A stretch of 64,000 nt of DNA from Streptomyces pluripotens (GCF_000802245.2 NZ_CP021080.1:3906001-3970000); one strand, 5' to 3'. Shown: positions 55,581 to 63,980, numbered from the stretch's first letter. The notes: generated by a model not told the origin, from the sequence alone. Translations and numbers: made by a program.

Positions 55581-56732
55581 TCAGGCAAGGCCGAGGAGGT
55601 CCAGTGGTCGGCGGAAGCCGTCGTAGGACATCTCGCGGAGTCCGGCCGCGATGTTCGCGTGGCCGGAGGCTCGCAGTGTGTTGATCGCGAAGCTGCGGAG
55701 GGTGGCCATGTTGTCCGGGCCGTGTCCGGTTCGGACCGTGGAGGCGTCCTCGGCGAAGGCGGTGTCTCGGACGAAGTGGAGACGGTTCTCGATGATCCAC
55801 TGCGAGCGGACGATCTTCGCGATGCGCTCGGGGGAGGCTTCGCGGCTGGCCAGGTCCGTGATGACGTAGACCGTCTCGCGGCTGCGTTTGCCGGTCTTGC
55901 GCTGAGTGCGGTGCCGGACGATCTTCGCGACCTGGACCGCGTGGGGGAAGTCGACGCCGAGGTCGGTGATGGTCAGGGCCTGCACGACGCGGGTCTCCAG
56001 GCGTCCGTGGGCATCGGTGCGGTCGTAGAACTTCGCACTCGCCTTCTCCCAGGGCAGGGTGGCGAGTTGGCGGTGCAGGTTCTTCTGGTTGCGCTTCACG
56101 GTGAAGGCGTAGTGCGCCTTCTTCTCCTCGACGAGGAACCGGGCGTGATCGCGCTGGCAGTGCAGGGCATCCGCGGAGACCGTGACGCCGGTCAGGTCGT
56201 AGGGCGCCAGCAAGGCATCAAAGCAGGTGATTTCGTTCGTCTTGCCGGGGACCCGCAGTTGGGTGACGGTCAGGCCGGCGCCGGTGATCGCGGCCAGCAG
56301 ATGGGCGGCCGGGATCTCGCCGTGGCGCGAGCCGCGGGCGCTCTTGCCATCCACCGCGAGGGTGTCCGCCCCGGCCGGATCGGATCCGAGCAGGTCGGCG
56401 AGCCCGCCGGGGCAGGCGGCGTTCAGGACGCGGCGGATGGTCGCCGCACTCGGCGCGATGCGCACGTTCAAGACCGTCGTGGCGCGGGCGCCGAGCCGGG
56501 CGAGCGTGTCCTGCGGGGCGCTCGCTGCCCACTGGCCGATCGCGGCGAAGGAACGGGCTCCGGTCAGCACCGCCGAGCAGGCCACCAGCAGCACGCTCAC
56601 GAACGAGTGACGCTTCCCGCGCCGATGCCGGGGGTCGGCCAAGGTCCGCAGCCGCAGGGCCAGCGGTCCGATCAACCGGTGCTGACGGGTGGGCGACTTG
56701 ATCAGACAGACGGTGGCAGACTGACGGCACAT
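55581..56732 (-). CDS. ISAs1-family transposase
   Basis: 383 residues. DDE transposase: N-terminal DUF4338-like RLRTLADPRHRRGKRHSFVS, first Asp in DTLAVDGKSARGSRHGEIPA, second in GVTVSADALHCQRDHARFLV, Glu region in SQWIIENRLHFVRDTAFAED. Intact. ATG 56732. Confidence 0.9.
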   Translation of the reverse strand: MCRQSATVCLIKSPTRQHRLIGPLALRLRTLADPRHRRGKRHSFVSVLLVACSAVLTGARSFAAIGQWAASAPQDTLARLGARATTVLNVRIAPSAATIRRVLNAACPGGLADLLGSDPAGADTLAVDGKSARGSRHGEIPAAHLLAAITGAGLTVTQLRVPGKTNEITCFDALLAPYDLTGVTVSADALHCQRDHARFLVEEKKAHYAFTVKRNQKNLHRQLATLPWEKASAKFYDRTDAHGRLETRVVQALTITDLGVDFPHAVQVAKIVRHRTQRKTGKRSRETVYVITDLASREASPERIAKIVRSQWIIENRLHFVRDTAFAEDASTVRTGHGPDNMATLRSFAINTLRASGHANIAAGLREMSYDGFRRPLDLLGLA

Positions 56733-56934
56733 CGAAGCTCCGGGCGGTGCGGGCGACTTGATCGGTCACCGGCATCAACCGGAGCTTCGTTGCGTACGGA
56801 CCGGGCCGACCGCGCATCGTCATACCGTCGCGACCTGCGCACTCACGTGATCACCGCCCTCTCTGACACCGTTGGGTGAGACGCCCTGAAATGATCAGAT
56901 ATTGTGGGCGTGCACGACAGGAGCACCCATCCGC

Positions 56935-57318
56935 ATGTCCCGTACCAATTCTTCCGAGCAGGTTCCCGCTCCGCGGCCGAAGCGTCGTCGCTTCTCGGCC
57001 GAGTACAAGTTGCGCATCGTCGCCGAGTACGACGCCGCCCCCGCCGGAGACAAGGGCGCGATTCTGCGCCGGGAGAGGCTGTACCACTCCCACGTCATCG
57101 AGTGGCGTCAGGCCAGAGACGCCGGCGCGCTGGAGAAGCTGACCGACCACCGCACCAGCCCCACCCGCCCGAAGAAGCACCCCGCCGAGGCCGAGAACGA
57201 CAAGCTGCGGCGTCAGGTGGAGCGGCTGGAGAAGGAGGTTGCGAAGCGGGATGCCGCGCTGGAGGTGCTGGGAAAAACACACGCGCTCTTGGAAGCACTC
57301 TCCAAGAGCGCGGACTGA
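56935..57318 (+). CDS. IS3-family transposase OrfA
   Basis: 127 residues. HTH with RRRFSAEYKLRIVAEYDAAP, GAILRRERLYHSHVIEWRQA and a leucine-zipper-like helix DKLRRQVERLEKEVAKRDAA. ATG 56935. In frame to TGA 57316-57318, past the slippery site. Confidence 0.88.
   Translation: MSRTNSSEQVPAPRPKRRRFSAEYKLRIVAEYDAAPAGDKGAILRRERLYHSHVIEWRQARDAGALEKLTDHRTSPTRPKKHPAEAENDKLRRQVERLEKEVAKRDAALEVLGKTHALLEALSKSAD
57270..57276 (+). other. Programmed -1 frameshift site G_GGA_AAA
   Basis: In the orfA frame the codons read CTG GGA AAA, giving the canonical slippery heptamer GGGAAAA. A -1 slip there joins orfA to orfB, as in other IS3 elements that make an OrfAB transposase. Confidence 0.75.
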
Positions 57319-58343
57319 AGGACGCCCTGGAGCCGCTCCTCCACGAGGCCGTGGAGGAGCTGACCCCGTACCTGGGCATCGTGGCGGCGTGCCGGATCGC
57401 CGGACGCTCCCGGGCCACCCATCACCGGCGGCTGAACCCGGCCCCGCCCAGACCCAAGGCGCCGAGGCCCACGCCGGTCAACGCCTTGTCGGACACCGAG
57501 CGGCAGGCGGTGCTGGAGCTGATGAACCGGCCCGAGTACGTGGACCTGCCACCCGCGCAGATCTACGCCCGGGAACTGGACGACGGCCGCTATCACTGCT
57601 CCGAGCGCACCATGTACCGGATCCTGAAGGAGGCCGGGCAGGACGGTGAACGCCGCCGTCAGGCCACCCACCCGCCCCACACGGTTCCCGAGCTCGTGGC
57701 CGACGGCCCCTCGCAGGTATGGAGTTGGGACATCACATGCCTGGCCGGCCCGGCGAAGGGAAACTGGTACCACGGCTACGTCATCCTGGACATCTACTCC
57801 CGCTACGCCGTCGGCCACACCGTCGAGGCGGCCGAATCCGCCGCGCGGGCAGAGGAGTTGATCCGTGAGGCGATCGACCGCAACGGGATCGTGCCGCACA
57901 CCGTGCACGCCGACCGCGGCACCTCCATGACGTCCAAGCAGGTCTCCCAGATGCTCCTCGACCTCGGCGTGACCCGTAGCCACTCCAGGCCCAGGGTCAG
58001 CAACGACAACCCGTTCAGCGAGAGCCAGTTCCGCACCACGAAGTACCAGCCGGACTACCCAGAACGCTTCGATTCCCTCGCCCACGCGCGGGAGTGGATG
58101 GACGCGTTCATCTCGCACTACAACCACGTGCACAGGCATTCCGGGATCGGCTACCACACCCCCGCCAGCGTCCACTTCGGCACCGCCGAACTCGTCCGCG
58201 AGCAGCGGGCGGCCACCCTCACAGCCGCCTTCGAGCAGCATCCCGAACGCTTCAACCGCCGCCCCGCACCACCGACGATTCCCCAGCAGGCATGGATCAA
58301 CGACCCCGCCAGGCGGCGTGAACCACAGCAACACAATTCATAG
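57276..58343 (+). CDS. IS3-family transposase OrfB (integrase catalytic domain)
   Basis: About 355 codons read after the -1 slip. HTH_21 region LGIVAACRIAGRSRATHHRR, then rve domain with Asp in VWSWDITCLAGPAKGNWYHG, second Asp in VHADRGTSMTSKQVSQMLLD, Glu in SNDNPFSESQFRTTKYQPD, and YNHVHRHSGIGYHTPASVHF. Intact DDE triad. Expressed as OrfAB. Confidence 0.88.
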   Translation, partial: NTRALGSTLQERGLKDALEPLLHEAVEELTPYLGIVAACRIAGRSRATHHRRLNPAPPRPKAPRPTPVNALSDTERQAVLELMNRPEYVDLPPAQIYARELDDGRYHCSERTMYRILKEAGQDGERRRQATHPPHTVPELVADGPSQVWSWDITCLAGPAKGNWYHGYVILDIYSRYAVGHTVEAAESAARAEELIREAIDRNGIVPHTVHADRGTSMTSKQVSQMLLDLGVTRSHSRPRVSNDNPFSESQFRTTKYQPDYPERFDSLAHAREWMDAFISHYNHVHRHSGIGYHTPASVHFGTAELVREQRAATLTAAFEQHPERFNRRPAPPTIPQQAWINDPARRREPQQHNS

Positions 58344-58410
58344 CCGCACATACGTTTCATTTGACTTGACAGCTACCGCCGGGACTTTGAAACCGCCCTG
58401 TCCCTAATTC

Positions 58411-58441
58411 TCTGGTTATCGCTGATCTCATAAGCTCCCAC
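58411..58441 (-). pseudogene. 5' end of the IS-split coiled-coil/membrane gene
   Basis: GTG 58441 after AAGGGCGGGGGCAC encodes VGAYEISDNQ, then RI across one copy of the 10-bp duplication, in frame with IRDDAETIAARAKY beyond the IS at 55537. Removing the IS and one duplicate restores a single reading frame across the join. Confidence 0.7.
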
Positions 58442-58713
58442 GTGCCCCCGCCCTTCAGGTTGAGGTCAGCATCCTAGACGCCGAGGGAGACGCATGGAGG
58501 CACGTGTAGCTATTCACGCCTGCCTGATCGCTGCCTCAGCCATCAGCTAGGCGATCCGAGTTCTTCGAGCTACGCATCAGTAGGTGGCCGTGCCCCAACC
58601 GTGCCCGATCGAGCGGGCAACCACGGGGAACACCGGGCAGTCACAGCGCGCGGACACGAGAACGGCCCTCGACCGGACAACCAGGTCAGGGGCCGTTCTC
58701 ACTGCTCATCAAG

Positions 58714-58808
58714 CGGAGGCGGTGGGATTTGAACCCACGGTGACATCGCTGCCACGACGGTTTTCAAGATCGACACCGGCGCGACAGAACCATTGAGACT
58801 CCGCCCCC
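58714..58808 (-). tRNA. tRNA-Ser-like sequence, anticodon UGA, degenerate D-arm
   Basis: On the minus strand, acceptor GGGGGCG pairs with CGCCTCC (one G-U); T-arm GTGGG-TTCAAAT-CCCAC is perfect; a long variable arm GTGGC/GTCAC and loop CTTGAAA (TGA) point to class II tRNA-Ser. The D-stem does not pair and the anticodon stem is weak. Either a decayed or an unusual element-borne tRNA. 58442-58713 and 58809-58922 show nothing else. Confidence 0.5.
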
Positions 58809-58922
58809 CGTTCCCGACACGTCGGACCCTTGGGGTAGGCCGCGGATCTGCAGGACCTGCGAGCACCGTCGGGCAACGCCGAAACCCCAGCGCTATCAAC
58901 GCGTTGGTGGCAAGATCGATGC

Positions 58923-59699
58923 ATGGGTTCACTCTCCGACTGGGTCCCGGCCGCCTTCGGGGCGGTAGCGAGTGTTGGCGCCCTGTACTCAGCCGTCAGA
59001 GCATCCCTCGGCTCGTACAAGCGGGATGTTGCCGAGAATCGCCAACGGCTGCAGCGGGAACTTCAGATCTCAGCTGACGGGAGTGTGGCCATTCGTGAGC
59101 CACAAGCCAGCGCTGACACGGAGGAACCCGGCGGAACAGGGCAATCGGCCACACACAACACCTACTACAACATCACGGTTGATTCGGCAGCGGCTGCCGA
59201 GGATCTGCGCGCCGAGCGAGAAGAACAGACCTTCTCCGTGCTTCTGGCGGACTACTACGCTCACGGGCTGACTCAGGCGCAGCGCAGTTCGATCATGAGT
59301 CTCGTGTTCTCTGGCCTTGGTTGCATGATTCTCTTTGTCGGTGTCGCTATGGCCATCTGGCGGTCGGAGACGACCGGCGAGTTGTATGCGGCGATGGTCA
59401 CGAACGTTACGGGCATCGTCACTGGGACCGTAGGTGTGCTCTTCCACAGACAGGCGCGCGGTGCCATGGACCACCTAGCCAGTCAGACGAAGCTTCTGCG
59501 CCAGGACATGAGGTCAGAGCGCGGAACGCGTAACGCCATGCGACTCGTTGAAGCCGTGCTTGATCAAGAGCTGAAGGGTCGGCTGCAAGCAGCCCTGATC
59601 TTGAAGTTCACCGATGCCACGCTGCCCGATGTATCAGGCGGATCCGTACAACGAGGCATCCCAGCCCAGCAGCCGAATCCCGAACAGAGCGCCACCTGA
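58923..59699 (+). CDS. TRADD-N-associated membrane-domain protein
   Basis: 258 residues. Short N-terminal hydrophobic helix, Gln-rich linker with HNTYYNITVDSAAAAEDLRA, then LLADYYAHGLTQAQRSSIMS, two TM segments (SLVFSGLGCMILFVGVAMAI, AMVTNVTGIVTGTVGVLFHR) and a cytoplasmic helical end (SERGTRNAMRLVEAVLDQEL, RLQAALILKF). The ADYYAHGLTQA and GVLFHRQA blocks recall the TRADD-N-associated membrane domain described in bacterial conflict systems. Possibly a membrane-perturbing effector (inference). Confidence 0.65.
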   Translation: MGSLSDWVPAAFGAVASVGALYSAVRASLGSYKRDVAENRQRLQRELQISADGSVAIREPQASADTEEPGGTGQSATHNTYYNITVDSAAAAEDLRAEREEQTFSVLLADYYAHGLTQAQRSSIMSLVFSGLGCMILFVGVAMAIWRSETTGELYAAMVTNVTGIVTGTVGVLFHRQARGAMDHLASQTKLLRQDMRSERGTRNAMRLVEAVLDQELKGRLQAALILKFTDATLPDVSGGSVQRGIPAQQPNPEQSAT

Positions 59700-59708
59700 A
59701 CACTCGCC

Positions 59709-59851
59709 GTGCCACAGTCAAGCCAGATGCAGGGGTCAGCTGCGGTCAGCAAGGGTGGCTAGGGGCAACAGCTGTGCCCGCTAGCTCGACCGACGAAACG
59801 GCAGGTCACCGCACCGAGGCCCCACCCTCTCTCCTAATGTGGTGGTGCACG
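59709..59851. repeat. Diverged direct repeat, copy A (copy B at 61283-61425)
   Basis: Starts GTGCCACAGTCAAGCCAGAT and ends CTCTCCTAATGTGGTGGT, ~143 bp, with the best match over the first 43 and last 22 bp. Copy B has GTGCCACAACCGTGCCAGAT and CTCTCCTAAAGTGGTTGT with the same internal spacing. Each copy lies beside a small unknown gene. Confidence 0.65.
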
Positions 59852-59874
59852 ATGGCTGGTGAGACCATCGGGGA

Positions 59875-60159
59875 GTGACAGACGCTCAACTGCCAGCGCA
59901 GTGGACCCTTCGGCGGATCCGTGACGTGTCCGGGGATCAAGAGGCTGTCGTCCTGGACTCTGAACGGACGGTCAAATGGGTGGCTGGCCCCGGAGCCCAC
60001 GAGGTCCTGCGCCCAGAGATCGTTCTTGGGTTTCACGGTCTGTGCCTCGTGAAGCCCGTCGATGACGAGGACTGGTACATGGGCAGCCTGTACGACGACG
60101 GCAGCATCGACTGTTGGGCCGCATACGGTGAGCTGTATGAGGCACTACGCGGCCTCTAG
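59875..60159 (+). CDS. Unrecognised small protein, 94 aa
   Basis: GTG 59875 after GGGGA. MTDAQLPAQWTLRRIRDVSG, DQEAVVLDSERTVKWVAGPG, LGFHGLCLVKPVDDEDWYMG, DDGSIDCWAAYGELYEALRG. Soluble, beta-rich, Trp/Tyr-containing; resembles small immunity-like proteins but none is recognised. The 222-bp gap to the next gene has no feature. Confidence 0.65.
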   Translation: MTDAQLPAQWTLRRIRDVSGDQEAVVLDSERTVKWVAGPGAHEVLRPEIVLGFHGLCLVKPVDDEDWYMGSLYDDGSIDCWAAYGELYEALRGL

Positions 60160-60381
60160 AGTTTGTGCCACGGCCGGCGCGCGAGGCGTCCTGAGTGTCT
60201 GACTGCGTGACAGCCACGACGCACAACCGCGAACAACCACGGACGTCAGCGGACCATCAGCGCAGGTGACAGGCAGGGCAGGCGTACAAGGTCAGAGCCA
60301 CTCAGACCGCCAGACCACCTTCCGTTGTAGGAGCCTCGAGCGGCTACGCTAGGCGCGATTGCCAGGGCAGCGAGCTGCAGG

Positions 60382-60888
60382 GTGGCGACAGAGCTTGGGG
60401 GCAAAGTGCAGCCGGACAGTGACCTGGGCGTTGGTCTCAGCCCGAGGGAGGTTGCCGCCCTCCTGTTGGACAAGATCCGTCAGGGCAACGGCTACGCCCG
60501 CGGCAAGAAGAAGCGGTTCAGTCGAAGTGCCGCCGTCACCAAGGTGGCGACGCTCGTACTGTCCGCTGCGTCCACCGTCATCCTGGGCCTGCAGAACCTC
60601 AACACCTGGGCTGGTCTGGCCCTGGCGTGTGTAGCGCTGGTGACGCTGCTAGGAGCCGTCGAACCGTTCTTCAACTGGCGCTCCCGGTGGGTTCTGATGG
60701 AGGAAGCGCAGTACCGGTTCCAGCGACTTGCCGATGACCTCGAATACCTCGTGGCCTCAACGGCCGCCGACGAGCTCACGTTCGATCATCTGAACGAGAT
60801 CTTTGGTCAGTATCAGGCGATCTGGGGCGACCTAAGCCGCACATGGCTGGAGCATCGTCGGGAACCCGCGCCGTCGACCAATGCCTAG
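60382..60888 (+). CDS. SLATT/DUF4231-like two-TM protein
   Basis: 168 residues. N-terminal helix (REVAALLLDKIRQGNGYARG), two TM segments (VTKVATLVLSAASTVILGLQ, WAGLALACVALVTLLGAVEP) and a C-terminal helical region (WVLMEEAQYRFQRLADDLEY, LNEIFGQYQAIWGDLSRTW). This layout fits SLATT domains, membrane effectors linked to SMODS/SLOG nucleotide-sensing conflict systems. No sensor gene is adjacent. GTG 60382; ribosome site weak. Confidence 0.7.
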   Translation: MATELGGKVQPDSDLGVGLSPREVAALLLDKIRQGNGYARGKKKRFSRSAAVTKVATLVLSAASTVILGLQNLNTWAGLALACVALVTLLGAVEPFFNWRSRWVLMEEAQYRFQRLADDLEYLVASTAADELTFDHLNEIFGQYQAIWGDLSRTWLEHRREPAPSTNA

Positions 60889-61282
60889 AGGTGCGCGTAT
60901 CCACAGGCTGCGGCGCGGTCAGAAACAACACCTGGTGCACGATCGAGATCACCTACTGCGGCCGTGACGTCCAGAGCTCCAGACGCACCACAAGCGCACC
61001 AGATACGGCGGATAACAGCGGGGAACTACGGTGACAGCGACGGCCCTAACCGGAGCCGCGAAGCGGCCGTTCGCCCAGTTCAGGGACCGAATCGACGATG
61101 TATCCCCTCAGCTTCCCAAGCTGAGGGCACAAGCACCGTCAGGGACGTGCCGGCCGTCGTGGCTGGCTCTGGTCGACGGCGCTGGCAACGCGGTGAAGGC
61201 CGGTGGGGGTGCAGCGAGGCATACGCGCGCCTGGTCGGCCAGCGCACCCGCCGTCGTGGCTGACTGTCGTCGGCTGAGGTTC

Positions 61283-61425
61283 GTGCCACAACCGTGCCAG
61301 ATGCAGGGGCCAGCCACGGTCAACACCGGTGCTCTGCGGGCGTGTAGCCACTCGCCTCCCCGGCCGACGAAGCCGCAGCTCAAGCCACAGATCACCCAGC
61401 CGCTCTCCTAAAGTGGTTGTCCACG
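61283..61425. repeat. Diverged direct repeat, copy B
   Basis: See copy A at 59709-59851. It lies in the 538-bp gap 60889-61426, which otherwise shows no supported gene or site. Confidence 0.65.
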
Positions 61426-61426
61426 C

Positions 61427-61855
61427 TCATCGAGTCCATACCCGCAGAAACTCTTCGGCCGAGATGGCCTCCAGCGGATCCTGTTCAGGATCGATCGCTT
61501 GGTCTGTCAGGCCGCCGTGCTCGTCCTCCAGGTGCTCACAGCTGTACCGGTGGACCTGGCCGGCCGAGGTCAGCTCGGCCTGCTTGATGACGATCAACTC
61601 GCCGCGGTCGGGTACGGCCTCGATGTACCAGAGGCCGCCTTCTTCGTCAGCGTGGCGGAAGTGGTGCCGCAGCGTGGCGCTCTCGTCGAGTGCTCGCAGG
61701 TACGCCATGATCTCTGCCGCGATTCGCTCCAGGTCAACCACGGGACCATCGTGCCAGCGAACGCGCGCAGTTGGGCCACTCTGACATCCATAAGTGACAT
61801 CAACGGCGCAGGACGCCAGCACTCCTAGGCGACCTGGCATGGCCAACGTGGCCAT
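61427..61855 (-). CDS. DUF6881-like protein (start uncertain)
   Basis: Up to 142 residues. The reliable part begins near VRWHDGPVVDLERIAAEIMA and runs through GGLWYIEAVPDRGELIVIKQ to DPEQDPLEAISAEEFLRVWT. The ISAEEFxRVW end is characteristic of DUF6881 proteins. No good ribosome site was found; ATG 61855 is the first in-frame start but the first ~30 residues look non-coding. It is the last gene before attR. Confidence 0.6.
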   Translation of the reverse strand: MATLAMPGRLGVLASCAVDVTYGCQSGPTARVRWHDGPVVDLERIAAEIMAYLRALDESATLRHHFRHADEEGGLWYIEAVPDRGELIVIKQAELTSAGQVHRYSCEHLEDEHGGLTDQAIDPEQDPLEAISAEEFLRVWTR

Positions 61856-61888
61856 GTGGCTCCCCGGCAGGGCCGCGGAGTGATCGAA

Positions 61889-61932
61889 CTTGTAAAGCGA
61901 AGGTCGTCGGTTCGAATCCGACAGGGGGCTCT
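61889..61932. other. attR core (44 bp)
   Basis: Exact copy of 43582-43625: CTTGTAAAG to GGGCTCT, the 3' half of tRNA-Thr without a 5' half, so not a functional tRNA gene. Confidence 0.93.
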
Positions 61933-61975
61933 GGAAAACCTGCTCTGACCTGGTGCTTCTCTCAGGTGAGGCGCT

Positions 61976-62810
61976 CTATTCGGCCTCGGACTCCGCGTCC
62001 GGGGCCGTTTGCGTGAGCGGTGCGTGAGCGGATGCGCCACCAGGGCCGGGGTGGGCTGCGGATTCCTCGGCATCCGCCGGCATGTCTTCGGCGCCGGATT
62101 CCACGCCGTCGGCGGCCTCTGGCTCGGTCTCGGCCGTTTCGGCATCACCCGTCCGGCGGGCGCGCGGGACCAGGCGTGCGGCGGCCTCGGCGATCGCACG
62201 GTCGGCCTCGGGCAGCAGGCTCGTGTACGTGTCCGCCGTGATGGCGATCGAGGAGTGGCCGAGCATCTCCTGGATGTCCTTCAGGTCGGCCCCGGCCGCG
62301 TGCGCAAGCGTCGCCGCGCCGTGCCGCAGGTCGTGGAGCCGGATGGGCGGGAGGCCGATCTCCTCGTACAGCTCGATGAAGCGGCGCGTGACGTTGGCGG
62401 GGTGGAGCATCTCGCCGTTCTCCTTGGTGAAGACACGGCAGGTCTCCACCCAGGCGCTGCCCCATTCCTCTCGGTCCTTGTCCTGCTGGACGCGGTGGCG
62501 CGTGAGGGCTCGGACCGTGTCGGAGTCGAGCGCGATGGTGCGGGCGCCCGCGTCGGTCTTGGGGTCGTCCTCGTACACATCCCAGCCGCTCACGACGAGC
62601 TGCTTGGCGACGGTGATGCGGCCGTCGTCGAGGTGCGTGTCGGTCCACCTCTGCCCGCACGCCTCGCCCCGACGCAGCCCGCGGAAGGCGATCAGGTGCC
62701 ACAGCGCGTACAGGCGGTCCTCCGCGACATGGTCGAGGAAGAGGCCGGTGTGCTCCGGCGTCCAGACCATCACCGGCGAGGGCTTCTCTCTGGTGCGCTT
62801 CAAGACGGCA
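61976..62810 (-). pseudogene. 3' part of a second tyrosine integrase next to attR
   Basis: From ~62810 the minus strand reads LKRTREKPSPVMVWTPEHTG, DRLYALWHLIAFRGLRRGEA (catalytic Arg), IRLHDLRHGAATLAHAAGAD (HxxR), MLGHSSIAITADTYTSLLPE (His, Tyr) and an acidic Ala/Glu tail to TAG 61976. The first ~190 residues of a normal integrase are missing; upstream sequence is not integrase-like. It differs from the AICE int. The stop lies 43 bp from the att core, as expected for an integrase of an element in the same tRNA. Confidence 0.85.
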
Positions 62811-62908
62811 ACTCGATCATCGTGATCGTTGCCGCCGAGGAGACGCCGCCCGGATCCGTCTTGTGCCGTCCCACGCGTCCTCGCCGTATCACCGCAGGTC
62901 ACAGCCCC

Positions 62909-62951
62909 GCCGGTCAGGACGGCACAACGTAGCAGTGCCGTCCTGACCGGC
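62909..62951. other. Perfect 17-bp-arm hairpin
   Basis: GCCGGTCAGGACGGCAC and GTGCCGTCCTGACCGGC with a 9-nt loop, between the integrase remnant and the TPR remnant. It could be a terminator or operator of the lost element; no other feature lies in 62811-63071. Confidence 0.8.
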
Positions 62952-63071
62952 AAAGAGGTGACGCCAAGAGCAATCGGCCGATCGCCCGCCGTCAGGCCGC
63001 CTCCGCGCACGCGGGAAGAGCCCGAACGCCGCCGGTACGGCACATCCACGCCCCTGCCGTACCGGCCCTGA

Positions 63072-63980
63072 CCTGCGCTTGCAACGGCCAAGACGGCCGC
63101 CGCCGGCGTCAATGCCCTTGTCGAAGCGGACGACCGGCAGGGTGGGCACACAGCGCTGGAGAGGGCCGCCGTACAGGGGCGCGACAGGGTACTGGAGCTA
63201 CAGCAGCGCAACGCCGGCGAACGCGTCCGCCGCTCCCTGTACGCACTGGCCGCCGAGTACACCACCATCGCCGCCTGGTCTTGCATCGATGCCCGCAACC
63301 TCGACCAGGCGCAGACTTACCTGAACGAATCAGCGACGTACGCCGGCCTCTCCCAGGACGGACCCACCGAAATGCGCGTGTGGGTCAACCTTTCGATCCT
63401 CGCGTACCAGCGGCACAACTGGCCGGAGGCGCTGGCAGCTGCACAGGCCGCGCAAGCCTCTCCGGCGGCTCGTCGCGATCCGTTCTTCGACTCCTTGGGC
63501 CGAGTCCGCGTGGCCCTCGCCTACGCGGCTCTCGGTGACGGCCGGGCCGGCCTGCGGTCCCTTGGATCGGCCCAGGACACCTTCACCAAGGTCGTCGAGT
63601 GCGAACGCCCGCGTTGGACAGCGTTCTACGGCCAAGCCGAACTCGACCACCTCGCCGCCGTCGTGCAGTTCAACAGCCGACGCCATGCTCACTCCGAAGC
63701 CATGGCCTACCGAGCACTGGCCAAGATTCCCAGGGCCTTCCGGCGCAACAGGGCACTCGCGACCGCCCAGCTCGCCCTCGCACAACTTCACCAGGGGGAG
63801 GCCGAGCAGGCCACAGCCACGGCAGCCAACGTCTTCACGATCATGGACGGCGACCCCATGCCCGGCCGCATGCGCACCCTCATCGGAGACTTCCACCGCG
63901 GCCTGTTCACCATGGCCCCCTCTACTTCCTACGCACGAGACTGGGCAGACCGCATGCGAACCGAATGGAGCCGAGCGTGA
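63072..63980 (+). pseudogene. 5'-truncated TPR-containing regulator
   Basis: After a TGA at 63069-63071 the frame is open: ALVEADDRQGGHTALERAAV, SLYALAAEYTTIAAWSCIDA, LNESATYAGLSQDGPTEMRV, VNLSILAYQRHNWPEALAAA and RVRVALAYAALGDGRAGLRS, typical TPR helices of streptomycete XRE-TPR regulators. No ATG/GTG/TTG start precedes ATG 63372, and the usual N-terminal HTH is missing, so the 5' part is lost. TGA 63978-63980. Confidence 0.75.

Larger units (their letters stand above)
56864..58371 (+). mobile_element. IS3-type insertion sequence nested in the ISAs1 element (ends approximate)
   Basis: Likely ends are TGACACCGTTGGGTGAGACG at the left and, inverted, TGTCAAGTCAAATGAAACG at the right, imperfectly matching. 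It contains overlapping orfA and orfB with a frameshift signal. No clear 3-4-bp target duplication was seen (CTC against GCT), so the exact ends are uncertain. Confidence 0.72.
55538..58400. mobile_element. ISAs1-type insertion sequence, itself interrupted by an IS3-type element
   Basis: Terminal inverted repeats CAGGGCTGTTGCAAAGTC (55538-55555) and, inverted, CAGGGCGGTTTCAAAGTC (58383-58400), 16/18 identical. They are flanked by a 10-bp target duplication TCCCTAATTC at 55528-55537 and 58401-58410. It holds the ISAs1 transposase; an IS3-type element occupies its upstream part. Without the IS3 the length would be ~1.35 kb, normal for ISAs1. Confidence 0.88.
43582..61932. mobile_element. Integrated pSAM2-type AICE, 18.35 kb
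   Basis: Bounded by 44-bp direct repeats, the left one inside tRNA-Thr. The gene order attL-int-xis-rep-spd genes-FtsK-like tra-KorSA-type GntR-NUDIX is that of pSAM2-family actinomycete integrative and conjugative elements, which excise, replicate by rolling circle and transfer double-stranded DNA through a TraB-like translocase. The backbone looks intact. Cargo (52.7-61.9 kb) has lower GC in parts and nested insertion sequences. Confidence 0.93.

Noticed and set aside
60889..61426. Small plus-strand open frame beginning MTATALTGAAKRPFAQF
   Set aside because: No ribosome site, low-complexity composition and overlap with the diverged repeat; not supported as a gene.
61889..61932. Second tRNA-Thr gene
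   Set aside because: Only the 3' half is present; it is the attR copy.
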